Below are positions 19,626-28,769 of a DNA stretch of 64,000 nt, piece after piece. The stretch is from Fibrella aestuarina BUZ 2. Its GTDB lineage: Bacteria; Bacteroidota; Bacteroidia; Cytophagales; Spirosomataceae. Position 1 is the first letter of the stretch. Each line of letters starts with the position of its first letter. Both the position numbers and the translations under genes were made by a program. The stretch spans positions 5,955,815-6,019,814 of the forward strand of contig NC_020054.1 in the NCBI RefSeq assembly GCF_000331105.1, given 5' to 3'. The notes beneath the pieces are model-generated. The model saw only the letters and a program-made list of their open reading frames with translations. It was not told the DNA's origin and did no database searches.

Positions 19626-19680
19626 CAAGGCATCACGAAACCACAACGGCATAGCCGAATGCCTACTGACCCATCAAGCC

Positions 19681-20778
19681 ATGATTAACGTTACGAAATC
19701 ATACCTGCCCGACCTGGCCGAATACACCCGCCTACTGGAGGGCGTGTGGGAACGGGTGCATCTGACCAACGACGGACCGCTCGTTCGGCAGCTGGAAGAG
19801 CAGATGCGAGCCTATCTGGGCGTTCGTAACCTGCGTTTTTGCACCAACGGCACCATCGTTATGCAGATCGCGCTCAAGGCGATGGGCATTACGGGTGAAG
19901 TAATCACCACGCCTTTTTCGTACTGCGCGACGACCAACGTGTTACTTTGGGAAGGCTGCACACCCGTTTTCGCCGATATCCGGGCCGACGACTTCACCAT
20001 CGACGCCGATCTGATCGAACCGCTCGTTACCGAACGCACCCAGGCTATTCTGGCTACGCACGTCTATGGCAACGCCTGCCAGATCGAGCAGATCGAAGCC
20101 ATCGCCCACAAACATAACCTTAAGGTCATCTACGACGGGGCGCATGCCTTTGGGGCGGAGTACAACGGGCGGTCGCTGCTGAGCTACGGTGATGCCAGCA
20201 CCTGTAGCTTCCACGCCACCAAGGTCTTTCATACCGTGGAAGGCGGGTGCCTGATCACCCCCGACGACGATGACGAACTGGCCACGACGGTGCAGCACTA
20301 CCGCACCTTCGGCCATAAGTTCGACGAGTATTACAGCATGGGGATCAACGCCAAAAATTCGGAGCTTCACGCCGCTATGGGCCTGTGCGTGCTGCCCAAA
20401 GTGGATGAGCTGATCGCCGCCCGGCAGGCTACGTCTGAGCGTTACGACAGTCAGCTTGATTTTTCGCGGCTGCAGCGCCCTACGCTTACCACGGGCATGA
20501 CCCGCTACAACTACGCCTATTACCCGGTTGTGTTTGCCTCGGAACAGGCGTTGCTGAACACCGTTGAAGCACTAAACGCCCAGGGCATCGCGCCACGGCG
20601 TTATTTCTACCCGTCGCTCAACACACTGTCGTTTCTGACTAACGCCGAAGCCTGTCCCATTTCAGAAGATATCGCCCGTCGGGTGCTGTGTCTGCCCCTT
20701 TACCCCGGCCTGCCCGATGAAGACGTGGATCGGATCTGCCAGTTGGTCAATGAGGCGATCGTTGAGGTAGGCGTATAA
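19681..20778 (+). CDS. DegT/DnrJ/EryC1/StrS family nucleotide-sugar aminotransferase
   Basis: PLP enzyme that puts an amino group on a keto nucleotide sugar for the surface glycan; cytosolic. The 365 residues match the family. The start is INVTKSYLPDLAEYTRLL, the substrate/PLP region holds TPFSYCATTN, and DGAHAFGAEYNGRSL and the Schiff-base Lys in SFHATKVFHTVEGG (about 181) follow. It resembles the VioA/FdtB-type 3- or 4-aminotransferases, but the exact sugar cannot be read from sequence. It has its own promoter-like sequence and a 131-base gap before it. The NeuD-like acyltransferase downstream could acylate its product. Confidence 0.88.
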   Translation: MINVTKSYLPDLAEYTRLLEGVWERVHLTNDGPLVRQLEEQMRAYLGVRNLRFCTNGTIVMQIALKAMGITGEVITTPFSYCATTNVLLWEGCTPVFADIRADDFTIDADLIEPLVTERTQAILATHVYGNACQIEQIEAIAHKHNLKVIYDGAHAFGAEYNGRSLLSYGDASTCSFHATKVFHTVEGGCLITPDDDDELATTVQHYRTFGHKFDEYYSMGINAKNSELHAAMGLCVLPKVDELIAARQATSERYDSQLDFSRLQRPTLTTGMTRYNYAYYPVVFASEQALLNTVEALNAQGIAPRRYFYPSLNTLSFLTNAEACPISEDIARRVLCLPLYPGLPDEDVDRICQLVNEAIVEVGV

Positions 20779-20782
20779 ACTG

Positions 20783-20862
20783 ACTGTATAATGAAGAATT
20801 GGTAATGTATAACGATCCTCCACTGCCCGAAGATTGATCTGACTAGTACGTCATTATACAGT
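20783..20862. repeat. Imperfect inverted repeat downstream of the aminotransferase
   Basis: ACTGTATAATGA at 20783-20794 pairs exactly with TCATTATACAGT at 20851-20862. The flanks are rich in the same ATAATG/ATGAAT words seen in the parE-pheA palindrome, but outside the 12-base core the pairing breaks down. Confidence 0.55.
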
Positions 20863-20890
20863 ATTCATTCTCCATTATTCATCACCATTT

Positions 20891-22972
20891 ATGCTCTTCT
20901 TTCTCCTTCTCTTTCTAACCTACATAGGCTGGCTGGCAGCGCGTGTGGCGCGTCCATCGCTGGTCGACTGGTTGCTGACCGCATTCCTGCTGTTTACCAG
21001 CAGCGTCATCCTGACGGGCTTTATTCTGTCGGCGCTCTACCAGACCAATCACGAGTGGGTATGGGCCTTTGCGGTCTTCATCACGGCGAGTATCGTCGGG
21101 TTTAGCCTCCGTTGGCTCGCGGGCAAACCAACCCCGGTCAACGTCGGTGCATTGCTGCAAAACCGGCGGCACGAAGCAGCCGCCTGGTTTGGCGACCTGT
21201 CACTGTTTGGAAAAGTGATCTACGGCGGGCTGTTGCTCACCCTGACCATTCTGGCGGTGACCAACCTGGCGATTGTCGTGTTCACCGTACCCAACGAGTG
21301 GGATAGCATGACGGGCCACCTCAACCGGGTGGTGCAATACATGCAGCGGGGCAGCATGCGCCACTTCGGCGGTACCAACTGGAACATCGACACGTACCCG
21401 AAGAGCGTCTGCACGCTTCAGATCTACGGGTATCTGCTGATGGGTCGCTTCGAAAATGGTTTTAAGCTGATCCATCACCTCTCTTACTGGATGGTGCTGG
21501 TCGCCACGTTTGGTATCACCCAGCGCATAGGGCAGCTACGCGGTGCCAGCGCCCGCACAACGTTGTCGGCCAGCTTCCTGACGGCGCTCTGCATGGCTCT
21601 GCTGCCCGATTTTCTGATGCAGGCCGTAACGACCGAGACCGACATCGTGTTGACCGCCTACCTGAGCCTGCTGATCTACCTGCTCTTCAGCTACCGCGTC
21701 GGGCGGGAATACCGCTACCTCTACCTGGCGGGCGTTGCCTTCGGGGTAGCTTATGGCCACAAAGTCACCTTCACGCTGCTGCTGCCATCGGTCTTCACGA
21801 TCATGGTCTACACCGTATTCTGGTCGGGGCCGCCTTCGGCTGATTCACTCCTGACGACCTGGCAACGTACCTGGCGGCTGGGCGCGGCCATTGTAGTCGG
21901 CGCCTGCCTCTGGATGCTCCCCACGGGTTACCTTAAAAACATCGAAGTATTTGGTCACCCCATTGGCCCCCCGACGGCCCTGCGGCATCAATCCGTAGAG
22001 CGGGCGGGGTCACTGCGCAACCTGCTGGAACAGGGCTCACGCAACGTCGTTCGCTATGGCTATGATCTGGTGAATCTCGACGGGCTGCGGAACGTACCTG
22101 CGGGGGCAGAACTCAACCGGACCATGCGCAAACCGCTGGTGTGGCTCGAAGACCGCCTCCACATGCGCCTCGATGATGAGACGGATTTTTCGATCGTCCC
22201 GTTCACCTTCGAGCGGCGGTTTGTCTTCACCAACGCCAACCCGTATTGGGGCATCATCGGCTTCGGCCTTATGCTCCCGTTGCTGATCCTGGTCGTGCTA
22301 TTCGTGCTGCGGTCGCCCGCGCACTTCTTTCTGGCCATTGCCGTCGGGCTGCACTGGCTGGCCCTCGCCTACTCGGCCCCATATGACCCCTTTAAGGGCC
22401 GCTATTTCACCGAAACGGGCATGATCGCCGTTCAGTTTGTGGCGTTGCTGGTGTTCATCCCACGCCTCAACCTCCTGAAACCGGGCCATGTTTTCCTAAA
22501 AAGTTACGTTGGCCTGGTGCTGACCGTAGGCGCGTTGTCGGCGCTGTTTAGCGTTTTCCTGAATATCCGTGCCCTGCCATTTGCCTGGACAACGCCCGAT
22601 GGTTACCCCTTCCCTTCGGTCTTTGAAGCCGACCGCGTGCGCGTCATGACCATCGGCCGACCCGACACCTACATCCCTTACAAACGCTTCGACGACATGG
22701 TACCCGACACCGCCACCGTGGCGCTGGGCACCATCAATGACGACTACGAGTACCCGCTTTACGGCAAAAACCTGTCGCGCCGACTCATTCAGATCAACCC
22801 GTTTGAGCAGGGCGTGCAGCCCATTCCCAACGAAGCGACGTACCTGTTCTTCGACAAGAGCGTGATCAAGCCCCGCCCCGGCGACATTCGCCTCGGCACC
22901 GATACCAGCGCCCGCAACAGCCCCTACGTGGTTGTACCCGGCGAAGACTATTATTTACGTAAACTGAAATAA
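20891..22972 (+). CDS. GT-C type membrane glycosyltransferase (ArnT/PMT-like)
   Basis: A 693-residue inner-membrane protein with about 12 hydrophobic segments and a soluble C-terminal part (from about residue 560). The first large loop has WDSMTGHLNRVVQYMQRGSM, which fits the acidic catalytic loop of polyprenyl-phosphate-sugar-dependent GT-C enzymes. It probably moves a sugar from a lipid carrier onto glycan or another acceptor in the periplasm. It sits between the aminotransferase and WbqC genes, separated from each by a hairpin-bearing gap. Confidence 0.75.
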   Translation: MLFFLLLFLTYIGWLAARVARPSLVDWLLTAFLLFTSSVILTGFILSALYQTNHEWVWAFAVFITASIVGFSLRWLAGKPTPVNVGALLQNRRHEAAAWFGDLSLFGKVIYGGLLLTLTILAVTNLAIVVFTVPNEWDSMTGHLNRVVQYMQRGSMRHFGGTNWNIDTYPKSVCTLQIYGYLLMGRFENGFKLIHHLSYWMVLVATFGITQRIGQLRGASARTTLSASFLTALCMALLPDFLMQAVTTETDIVLTAYLSLLIYLLFSYRVGREYRYLYLAGVAFGVAYGHKVTFTLLLPSVFTIMVYTVFWSGPPSADSLLTTWQRTWRLGAAIVVGACLWMLPTGYLKNIEVFGHPIGPPTALRHQSVERAGSLRNLLEQGSRNVVRYGYDLVNLDGLRNVPAGAELNRTMRKPLVWLEDRLHMRLDDETDFSIVPFTFERRFVFTNANPYWGIIGFGLMLPLLILVVLFVLRSPAHFFLAIAVGLHWLALAYSAPYDPFKGRYFTETGMIAVQFVALLVFIPRLNLLKPGHVFLKSYVGLVLTVGALSALFSVFLNIRALPFAWTTPDGYPFPSVFEADRVRVMTIGRPDTYIPYKRFDDMVPDTATVALGTINDDYEYPLYGKNLSRRLIQINPFEQGVQPIPNEATYLFFDKSVIKPRPGDIRLGTDTSARNSPYVVVPGEDYYLRKLK

Positions 22973-22974
22973 AA

Positions 22975-23066
22975 TACCCCGCCCTAAAGGGAGTCTGCTG
23001 GCGCACAAGCAGCTACGCGAAAGCAACGAATGGTGCGCCAGCAGGCTCCCTTTAGGGCGGGGGGTA
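22975..23066. repeat. Long inverted repeat before wbqC-like gene
   Basis: Arms 22975-23006 and 23033-23066 pair at 31 of 32 positions with a 2-base bulge, around a 26-base loop. It starts two bases after the upstream stop and ends 17 bases before the next ATG. Confidence 0.9.
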
Positions 23067-23083
23067 TCATCCAACACTTCGAT

Positions 23084-23821
23084 ATGACGCTCGCCATCAT
23101 GCAACCGTATTTTCTGCCGTATATCGGCTACATGCAGTTGCTCAATGCTGTCGATACCTTCGTTTTTTACGACGATGTCGCCTTCATCAATCGCGGCTGG
23201 GTGAACCGGAATCGGATTTTGGTGGGTGGCAAGGAGTTGCTGTTTACGGTGCCGCTGAAAGACGCCAGCCAGAACAAAGCCATCCGCGACATCGCACTGG
23301 CCAACGATCCGAAATGGCGGGGCAAATTGCTGCGGACCATCGAGCAAAGCTACCGCAAAGCGCCGCTCTTTGCCGAGGTGATGCCCATGACCGAGCGGAT
23401 CATCAACTTTGAGGCCGGTAGCCAGACCGACGTCTCGGTAGCCGATTATATTTTTCACAGCTTCACCGAGCTCACCACGTACCTGAGCATCACCACGCGG
23501 CTGGTGGCTACCTCGGGGATTTACCAGAACAGCCAGCTGAAAGCCCAGGAACGCATTATCGACATTTGCCGACAGGAAGGCGCCGACCGCTACATTAACC
23601 CGATTGGCGGCACGGAGTTATATTCGCAACCGGGATTCGATCAGATCGGCTGCGAACTGGCGTTTATGCAGGCTCGGCGGGTAACGTACCCACAGCACGG
23701 TGCGGCCGAGTTTGTCCCCTGGCTGTCGATTCTGGACATTTTGATGAACAACACCGCAGACGCCATCCGGCCGATGCTCACTGAGTTTGACCTTATAACC
23801 AATGAGCGATTGAGTGAATAA
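23084..23821 (+). CDS. WbqC family protein
   Basis: A 245-residue cytosolic protein of the WbqC family, found in O-antigen and capsule loci and of unproven biochemical role. The start MTLAIMQPYFLPYIGYMQL is diagnostic, followed by FVFYDDVAFINRGWVNRN and INPIGGTELYSQ. ATG 23084 is chosen because it gives this N-terminus; the longer frame from 23030 only adds hairpin-arm residues. The last codons overlap a partly paired hairpin (about 23802-23866). Confidence 0.88.
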   Translation: MTLAIMQPYFLPYIGYMQLLNAVDTFVFYDDVAFINRGWVNRNRILVGGKELLFTVPLKDASQNKAIRDIALANDPKWRGKLLRTIEQSYRKAPLFAEVMPMTERIINFEAGSQTDVSVADYIFHSFTELTTYLSITTRLVATSGIYQNSQLKAQERIIDICRQEGADRYINPIGGTELYSQPGFDQIGCELAFMQARRVTYPQHGAAEFVPWLSILDILMNNTADAIRPMLTEFDLITNERLSE

Positions 23822-23874
23822 GTGCTTTTTAGAAGCATCTATCCGCTCGTTCACTCAGTTACTCATGACCACGT

Positions 23875-24528
23875 ATGGCTAAAATCATCATTTTCGGGGT
23901 CCTCGACACGGCAGAGCTGGCCCATTTTTACCTGACGCACGACTCCGACCATGAGGTAGTGGCCTTCACCGTCAACCGGGAATACCTGACCGATGCGTCA
24001 TTCAAAGGCCTACCAGTGGTGGCGTTTGAAGACGTCGAGACGCTCTTTCCGCCGAGCGAGTACCAATTTTTCGCGCCCATGACCGGCCGGAACATGAACC
24101 GCAACCGGGAGAAGGTGTACAACGAAGCCAAAGCCAAAGGCTACAAGTTCATCTCGTACATCAGCTCGAAAGCCACTACGTTCGGCAACGAAATCGGCGA
24201 AAACTGCTTCATCCTCGAAGACAACACCATCCAGCCGTTCACAACGATCGGCAACAACGTGGTGCTGTGGAGCGGTAACCACATCGGCCACCACGGCCGC
24301 ATCGACGACCACGTCTTTTTCACCTCACACGTGGTAATGTCGGGGCATTGCCACATTCATTCCTACTGTTTCTTTGGCGTCAACAGCACCATCCGCGATT
24401 ACCTCACGGTAGCCGAAGGCACCCTGCTGGCCATGTCGGCGGCTCTTTACAAAGACTCGGAAGCCTGGGGCGTTTACATCGGCAATCCGCCCAAAAAAGG
24501 ACCCAAGCCTAGCTACGAGACATACTGA
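23875..24528 (+). CDS. NeuD-like sugar O-/N-acyltransferase
   Basis: Acyltransferase of the left-handed beta-helix family. The 217 residues have an N-terminal Rossmann-like part (IIIFGVLDTAELAHFYL) and a C-terminal hexapeptide-repeat coil (from about 105: GNEIGENCFILEDNTIQPF, TTIGNNVVLWSGNHIGHHG) with the catalytic-type His in GNHIGHH. It probably acetylates the amino sugar or sugar made for this glycan. The stop codon shares its last base with the start of the next glycosyltransferase gene, so the two are translationally coupled. Confidence 0.85.
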   Translation: MAKIIIFGVLDTAELAHFYLTHDSDHEVVAFTVNREYLTDASFKGLPVVAFEDVETLFPPSEYQFFAPMTGRNMNRNREKVYNEAKAKGYKFISYISSKATTFGNEIGENCFILEDNTIQPFTTIGNNVVLWSGNHIGHHGRIDDHVFFTSHVVMSGHCHIHSYCFFGVNSTIRDYLTVAEGTLLAMSAALYKDSEAWGVYIGNPPKKGPKPSYETY

Positions 24529-25709
24529 TGCGGTTGCTGCTTATTGGTCATGATGCCAATCGGGCGGGGGCTCAATTGGTGCTGCTGTACCTGATGCGCC
24601 TGCTGAAGGCAGATGGCATTTCCATGCACTTGCTGCTGGGCGAAGGCGGCCCCCTCGAAGCCGACTACCGGGCGCTGGCACCGGTGACGATCTGGCCCCA
24701 GACCAACGGCCACCTGGTAAGCCCCAACGCCGATAAAGTCTTGGGCAAGCTGGGGCTTTGGCATCGGCAGGCCAACCGGCGCGACAAACGGCATCAGCGA
24801 ACGATTGCGCAGGAACTACAGCTCAAGGGGGTCGATGCGGTGCTGGTCAATACGGTGTCGGGGGCTCAGTGGCTGCGGCAGTTGCCCCTCGCCGACAACG
24901 TACCTGTGATTGCCTATTTGCATGAACTAACGATGTCGGTGCAGCTTTACACCCGCCCCGATGATCTGCGGTATCTGTTCAGCCGGGCGCAACACCTGCT
25001 GACGGTTTCGGAGGCAACGGCTCACTTTTACGAAACGCGCTTTCAGGTGCCCGCCGAGCGCATTTCGCTGTTTACGCTCATCGACGTCGACACGATTCGT
25101 CAACGTGTGGCCGACGCCAGCCAACCCAACAGCACGCCCCTGCTCGACGTACCGGCGGATGCGGTTGTCGTTGGCGGCTGTGGCAATGCCGAGTGGCGCA
25201 AAGGGAACGACCTGTTCGTGGCGCTGGCCCGCATGGTCAATCAGTTACCGGGGGCGCCTGTCTATTTCGTCTGGGTTGGTATGCCGCCCAGCACGCTCCG
25301 CGACGACCTCTGGCACGACGTTGAAAAGGCGGGGCTCGCCGATCACGTCCGGTTCATCGAGCCAACGTCCGACGTGCTGCGCTACATGGCCCGATTCGAC
25401 GTGTTTCTGCTTTGCTCGCGCGAAGATCCCTACCCGCTTGTCGTGCTTGAGGCGGGGGCCAGTCAGTTGCCAGTTGTTTGCTTTGCCGGAGCCGGAGGCG
25501 CGCCCGAACTGGTTGAAGCCGATGGCGGCGCCGTTGTACCTTACCTGGACCTGAACGCGATGGCAATGGCACTGCGCCAACTCGCCAACGACCCGGCCCG
25601 TCGGCAGCAACAGGGCCACCGCCTGAGCCAGAAAATCGACCAACGACACAACAGCCGCCGAAGCATCGATCAGTTGCTCGGTCTGCTGACCCAACTAACG
25701 ACTGCATGA
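24528..25709 (+). CDS. Glycosyltransferase family 4 (GT-B)
   Basis: A 393-residue retaining GT-B enzyme adding a sugar from a nucleotide donor. The N-terminus MRLLLIGHDANRAGAQLVLL is an acceptor-domain start. The C-terminal donor domain has NAEWRKGNDLFVALARM, an EX7E-like segment in CSREDPYPLVVLEAGASQLP, and GAGGAPELVEADGG. It overlaps the upstream gene by one base and the next by four (ATGA). Donor and acceptor are not predictable. Confidence 0.88.
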   Translation: MRLLLIGHDANRAGAQLVLLYLMRLLKADGISMHLLLGEGGPLEADYRALAPVTIWPQTNGHLVSPNADKVLGKLGLWHRQANRRDKRHQRTIAQELQLKGVDAVLVNTVSGAQWLRQLPLADNVPVIAYLHELTMSVQLYTRPDDLRYLFSRAQHLLTVSEATAHFYETRFQVPAERISLFTLIDVDTIRQRVADASQPNSTPLLDVPADAVVVGGCGNAEWRKGNDLFVALARMVNQLPGAPVYFVWVGMPPSTLRDDLWHDVEKAGLADHVRFIEPTSDVLRYMARFDVFLLCSREDPYPLVVLEAGASQLPVVCFAGAGGAPELVEADGGAVVPYLDLNAMAMALRQLANDPARRQQQGHRLSQKIDQRHNSRRSIDQLLGLLTQLTTA

Positions 25710-26758
25710 CGCTTGCCTTCACCATTTGCTCGGTTAATTACCTCGCTCAGGCCCGCACCCTCGGCGATTCGCTCCGCCAAACCAACCCCGACTGGCAGTT
25801 TGTGATTGGCTTGGTGGATGACCTGCGCACGGCCAACCTACCGGCTGAACTGGTGCCGGCTTACCCCATGCTCGAAGTGGCTGCGCTCAACATCCCCGAT
25901 TTTGCGGGCATGTGCGACCGCTACGATATCACGGAGCTAAACACCGCCGTCAAGCCATTTTTCATTGCCCATTTTTTTGAGCACGGCATGCAGGGCCTGG
26001 GGCACGAAACACGAGGTATGGAGCCAGCTACAGCTACGCCAATCCCCACGCCCCCAGCCCCGCGCCCTCAGCCCGACAAAGTCATTTATTTCGACCCGGA
26101 TATTATTGTTTTTCAACCCCTTACCCGGCTGTCGACGGCGCTGGACACGCATAGCCTGGTGCTTACGCCCCATACCATTGCCCCCACGCCCGACTGGGAA
26201 ACGCCCAACGAACAAGACCACCTGAACACGGGCATTTTCAATCTGGGTTTCATCGGCCTGCGCAACGACGACACCGCCCGCCGGTTTGTGCTGTGGTGGC
26301 AGCAACGCCTGACGTATGAGTGCCGGATTGACCTCTGCAAAGGTCTGTTCGTCGATCAGCACTGGGTCAATTTTGCGCCCATTTATCACGATAATGTGCT
26401 GATTGAGAAGCATACCGGCTACAACGTGGCGTATTGGAACGTGCACGAACGAACGCTGTCGCAGCAAGGCGATACGTGGCTCGTCAATGGCACCGACGAA
26501 CTCCAGTTTTTCCACTACAGTGGCTACGGGGTGACCAAGCCTGATGCCATTTCGAAGTACCAGACCCGCTACACCTTCGACCAACGCCCCGACCTGTTGC
26601 CGCTGTTCCGGCTGTACCACCAACGCCTGCTCGACAACGGCAACGAAGCCTACCGGGCCTACCCCTGCGTATACATCAAGCCCCCCACCGTGTTGTACTA
26701 CACGAGCGTCCGCCGGTTGCTCAACAAGCCCGTTCAGAAACTGATGGGCTGGATGTGA
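25706..26758 (+). CDS. GT-A type glycosyltransferase (first of two tandem paralogues)
   Basis: A 350-residue cytosolic protein with a nucleotide-diphospho-sugar transferase fold: an N-terminal segment FTICSVNYLAQARTLGDSL, then VIYFDPDIIVF with a DxD-type metal motif, then FNLGFIGLRND and FVDQHWVNF. A Pro/Ala/Thr-rich insert (about 97-117) stands directly before the DxD strand. The next gene is a clear paralogue. It overlaps the upstream GT4 gene by four bases (ATGA). Confidence 0.75.
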   Translation: MTLAFTICSVNYLAQARTLGDSLRQTNPDWQFVIGLVDDLRTANLPAELVPAYPMLEVAALNIPDFAGMCDRYDITELNTAVKPFFIAHFFEHGMQGLGHETRGMEPATATPIPTPPAPRPQPDKVIYFDPDIIVFQPLTRLSTALDTHSLVLTPHTIAPTPDWETPNEQDHLNTGIFNLGFIGLRNDDTARRFVLWWQQRLTYECRIDLCKGLFVDQHWVNFAPIYHDNVLIEKHTGYNVAYWNVHERTLSQQGDTWLVNGTDELQFFHYSGYGVTKPDAISKYQTRYTFDQRPDLLPLFRLYHQRLLDNGNEAYRAYPCVYIKPPTVLYYTSVRRLLNKPVQKLMGWM

Positions 26759-26783
26759 GCGAAGCCCATACCTTTGCAGTGGC

Positions 26784-27785
26784 ATGCTCATTACCATCAG
26801 TACTATCGCTCAACTCCCCCAGGCGCTAACCCTGGGCCGTAGTTTTCACCAACATCACCCCGACCAGCCGTTTATCATTGGGCTGGCCGACAACGCCTAC
26901 AACCTGCCAACGGGTTGGCAATCGCCGTTTCCGCTGCTTACGCTGGCCGACGCGGGTTTTTCGCCCGAGGCGCTGGCAGCCCTGTCAGCCCGTTACACAC
27001 CCACCGAATTTCGGGCAGCCACGAAACCCGCTTTCATCCGGGCGGCGTATGACCGTTTTTTTCAGTCGGGTATGCTCTACGCTGATCCGTCGGCCTACGT
27101 TTTTGCGCCGCTATCGGGCCTGTTCAACACACTGTCGACGCACAGCCTGTTAGTAAATCCACATTGGCTGACGGCCCCTAGCGACTCCTTGCTGCCCGAC
27201 GAAAAGCACCTGCAAAATGTGGGACTCTACAGCAGTGGCCTCATCGGTTTTGGGCGTCATCCCGAGACCAGCCGTATGCTCAACTGGTGGCACGAACGGG
27301 TCCAGGACCACGCTCATCTCGACTTTTGTCATGGCCAATGTCTTGATCAGACGTGGCTGATGCACGTACCCACGTTCTTCGCCAATACAGGCTTGCTGAA
27401 AGACCCCGGCTTGCAGGTTGCCCTCTGGAATTTACCCGAGCGCCGCCTCCGCCACACGCCGCTGGGCTGGCAAGTAAGCCATAACGGCCAGACGACGCCC
27501 CTGCTCACGGCCGATTTCCAGGGCCTGCTGCGCCCCGACGAGGGGTTATTTCAGCAGCAAACCCGCTTCAACCTCGGGCAGCGCCCCGACGGAAAACACC
27601 TGCTGGACGATTACCAGAAGGCCTTACGCGAACAAGCCTCAACAGGCCTTACCCGAATCGTGCCGGCCTATGGTCAGCAGCCCGAGCCGGTAGTGCGGCG
27701 TAGCTGGCGGCGGGCTGCCCATGAGCGGCTGAGTCGATTAAGCCGTTGGATCGACACAGTACCGGTCCGGCCTGTTCACCGCTGA
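26784..27785 (+). CDS. GT-A-like protein, tandem paralogue with altered DxD
   Basis: A 333-residue paralogue of the preceding gene, alignable along its length: ITISTIAQLPQALTLGRSF against FTICSVNYLAQARTLGDSL, YSSGLIGFGRHPETSRML against FNLGFIGLRNDDTARRFV, CLDQTWLMHVP against FVDQHWVNFAP. Where the neighbour has YFDPDIIVF this protein has YADPSAYVF, so the second Asp of the metal motif is lost. It may have changed mechanism or become a non-catalytic partner. It starts 25 bases after its paralogue. Confidence 0.7.
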   Translation: MLITISTIAQLPQALTLGRSFHQHHPDQPFIIGLADNAYNLPTGWQSPFPLLTLADAGFSPEALAALSARYTPTEFRAATKPAFIRAAYDRFFQSGMLYADPSAYVFAPLSGLFNTLSTHSLLVNPHWLTAPSDSLLPDEKHLQNVGLYSSGLIGFGRHPETSRMLNWWHERVQDHAHLDFCHGQCLDQTWLMHVPTFFANTGLLKDPGLQVALWNLPERRLRHTPLGWQVSHNGQTTPLLTADFQGLLRPDEGLFQQQTRFNLGQRPDGKHLLDDYQKALREQASTGLTRIVPAYGQQPEPVVRRSWRRAAHERLSRLSRWIDTVPVRPVHR

Positions 27786-27881
27786 TCCGTTTGCTGGGTC
27801 GTACGCTCACCTTCTGGCTTTTTGTCGGATAAATCAATCATTTTTGGCTATTTTGCGTCGCTTTTCTACGAAAAATACAAA

Positions 27882-28769
27882 ATGCCCACGTTACACGACT
27901 TCGTTACTGCACCTTACACACCAGCCGACCGCACCACGCCAATGGCTACTGGTAAGTCGCTTCCGAAGTTGACCGTAGTGACTCCGTCGTACAATCAGGC
28001 CGCCTATTTGGAGCGGACGATTCTAAGCGTACTGAACCAGCAGTACCCAAATCTGGAGTATATCATCATCGACGGCGGCTCGACGGACGGCTCGCTGGCG
28101 ATCATTGAAAAGTACGCGCCCTATCTGGCCAACTGGGTCAGCGAGCCCGACAAAGGCCAGACCGATGCCATCAACAAAGGGTTTCGGCGGGCAACCGGCG
28201 ATTACGTCGCTTACCAGAACTCCGACGACGTATTTGCGCCCGATGCCCTCTGGCAGGTGGCCCGAGCCTGGCAACAGGCCCCGCAGACCGACGTTTTTTT
28301 CGGCGACATGTACATCATCGACGAACAGGACGTTATTCTGGAAGAGTTGCGGGTACCGTCGTTCAGCGCCGGTTGCCAGATTCACGAGGGCATGCAGGTG
28401 TTTAACCAATCGCTATTTATCCGGCGTGAGTTGCTGGCCCAGACCGGCTGGCTCGACGCCTCGCTCCGGTTCGTGATGGACTACGAGGTCGTTACGCGCC
28501 TGGGCGTGCGGCCGGGCGTGCGGTTTCGGCACGTACCTGGTTTCTGGGGCGGCTTCCGCATTCAGCCCGACGCCAAATCGTCGCAGATCGCGGCCATTGG
28601 TGAGGCCGAGCACCGGCAGGTGAGCGAGCGTTACCAGCCGCAGTTGCCAAGCCGCCTGAGTGGTTCATTCTGGCGCCGATACAGTCGGCTACGCAAGCTG
28701 GCCTGGTTCCTGCTGCGGGGTCAGTTTGGCTACATCTATCATCGACTTACACTGCCCAAAGCACTATGA
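27882..28769 (+). CDS. Glycosyltransferase family 2
   Basis: Inverting GT-A enzyme of 295 residues. It shows LTVVTPSYNQAAYLERTILS, IIDGGSTDGS, the WVSEPDKGQTDAINKGF segment, NSDDVF as the metal motif and FVMDYEVVTRLG further on. ATG 27882 is preferred to an in-frame TTG at 27822. The last four bases overlap the start of the following polymerase-like gene. Strongly similar in plan to the GT2 gene at 35197. Confidence 0.88.
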   Translation: MPTLHDFVTAPYTPADRTTPMATGKSLPKLTVVTPSYNQAAYLERTILSVLNQQYPNLEYIIIDGGSTDGSLAIIEKYAPYLANWVSEPDKGQTDAINKGFRRATGDYVAYQNSDDVFAPDALWQVARAWQQAPQTDVFFGDMYIIDEQDVILEELRVPSFSAGCQIHEGMQVFNQSLFIRRELLAQTGWLDASLRFVMDYEVVTRLGVRPGVRFRHVPGFWGGFRIQPDAKSSQIAAIGEAEHRQVSERYQPQLPSRLSGSFWRRYSRLRKLAWFLLRGQFGYIYHRLTLPKAL

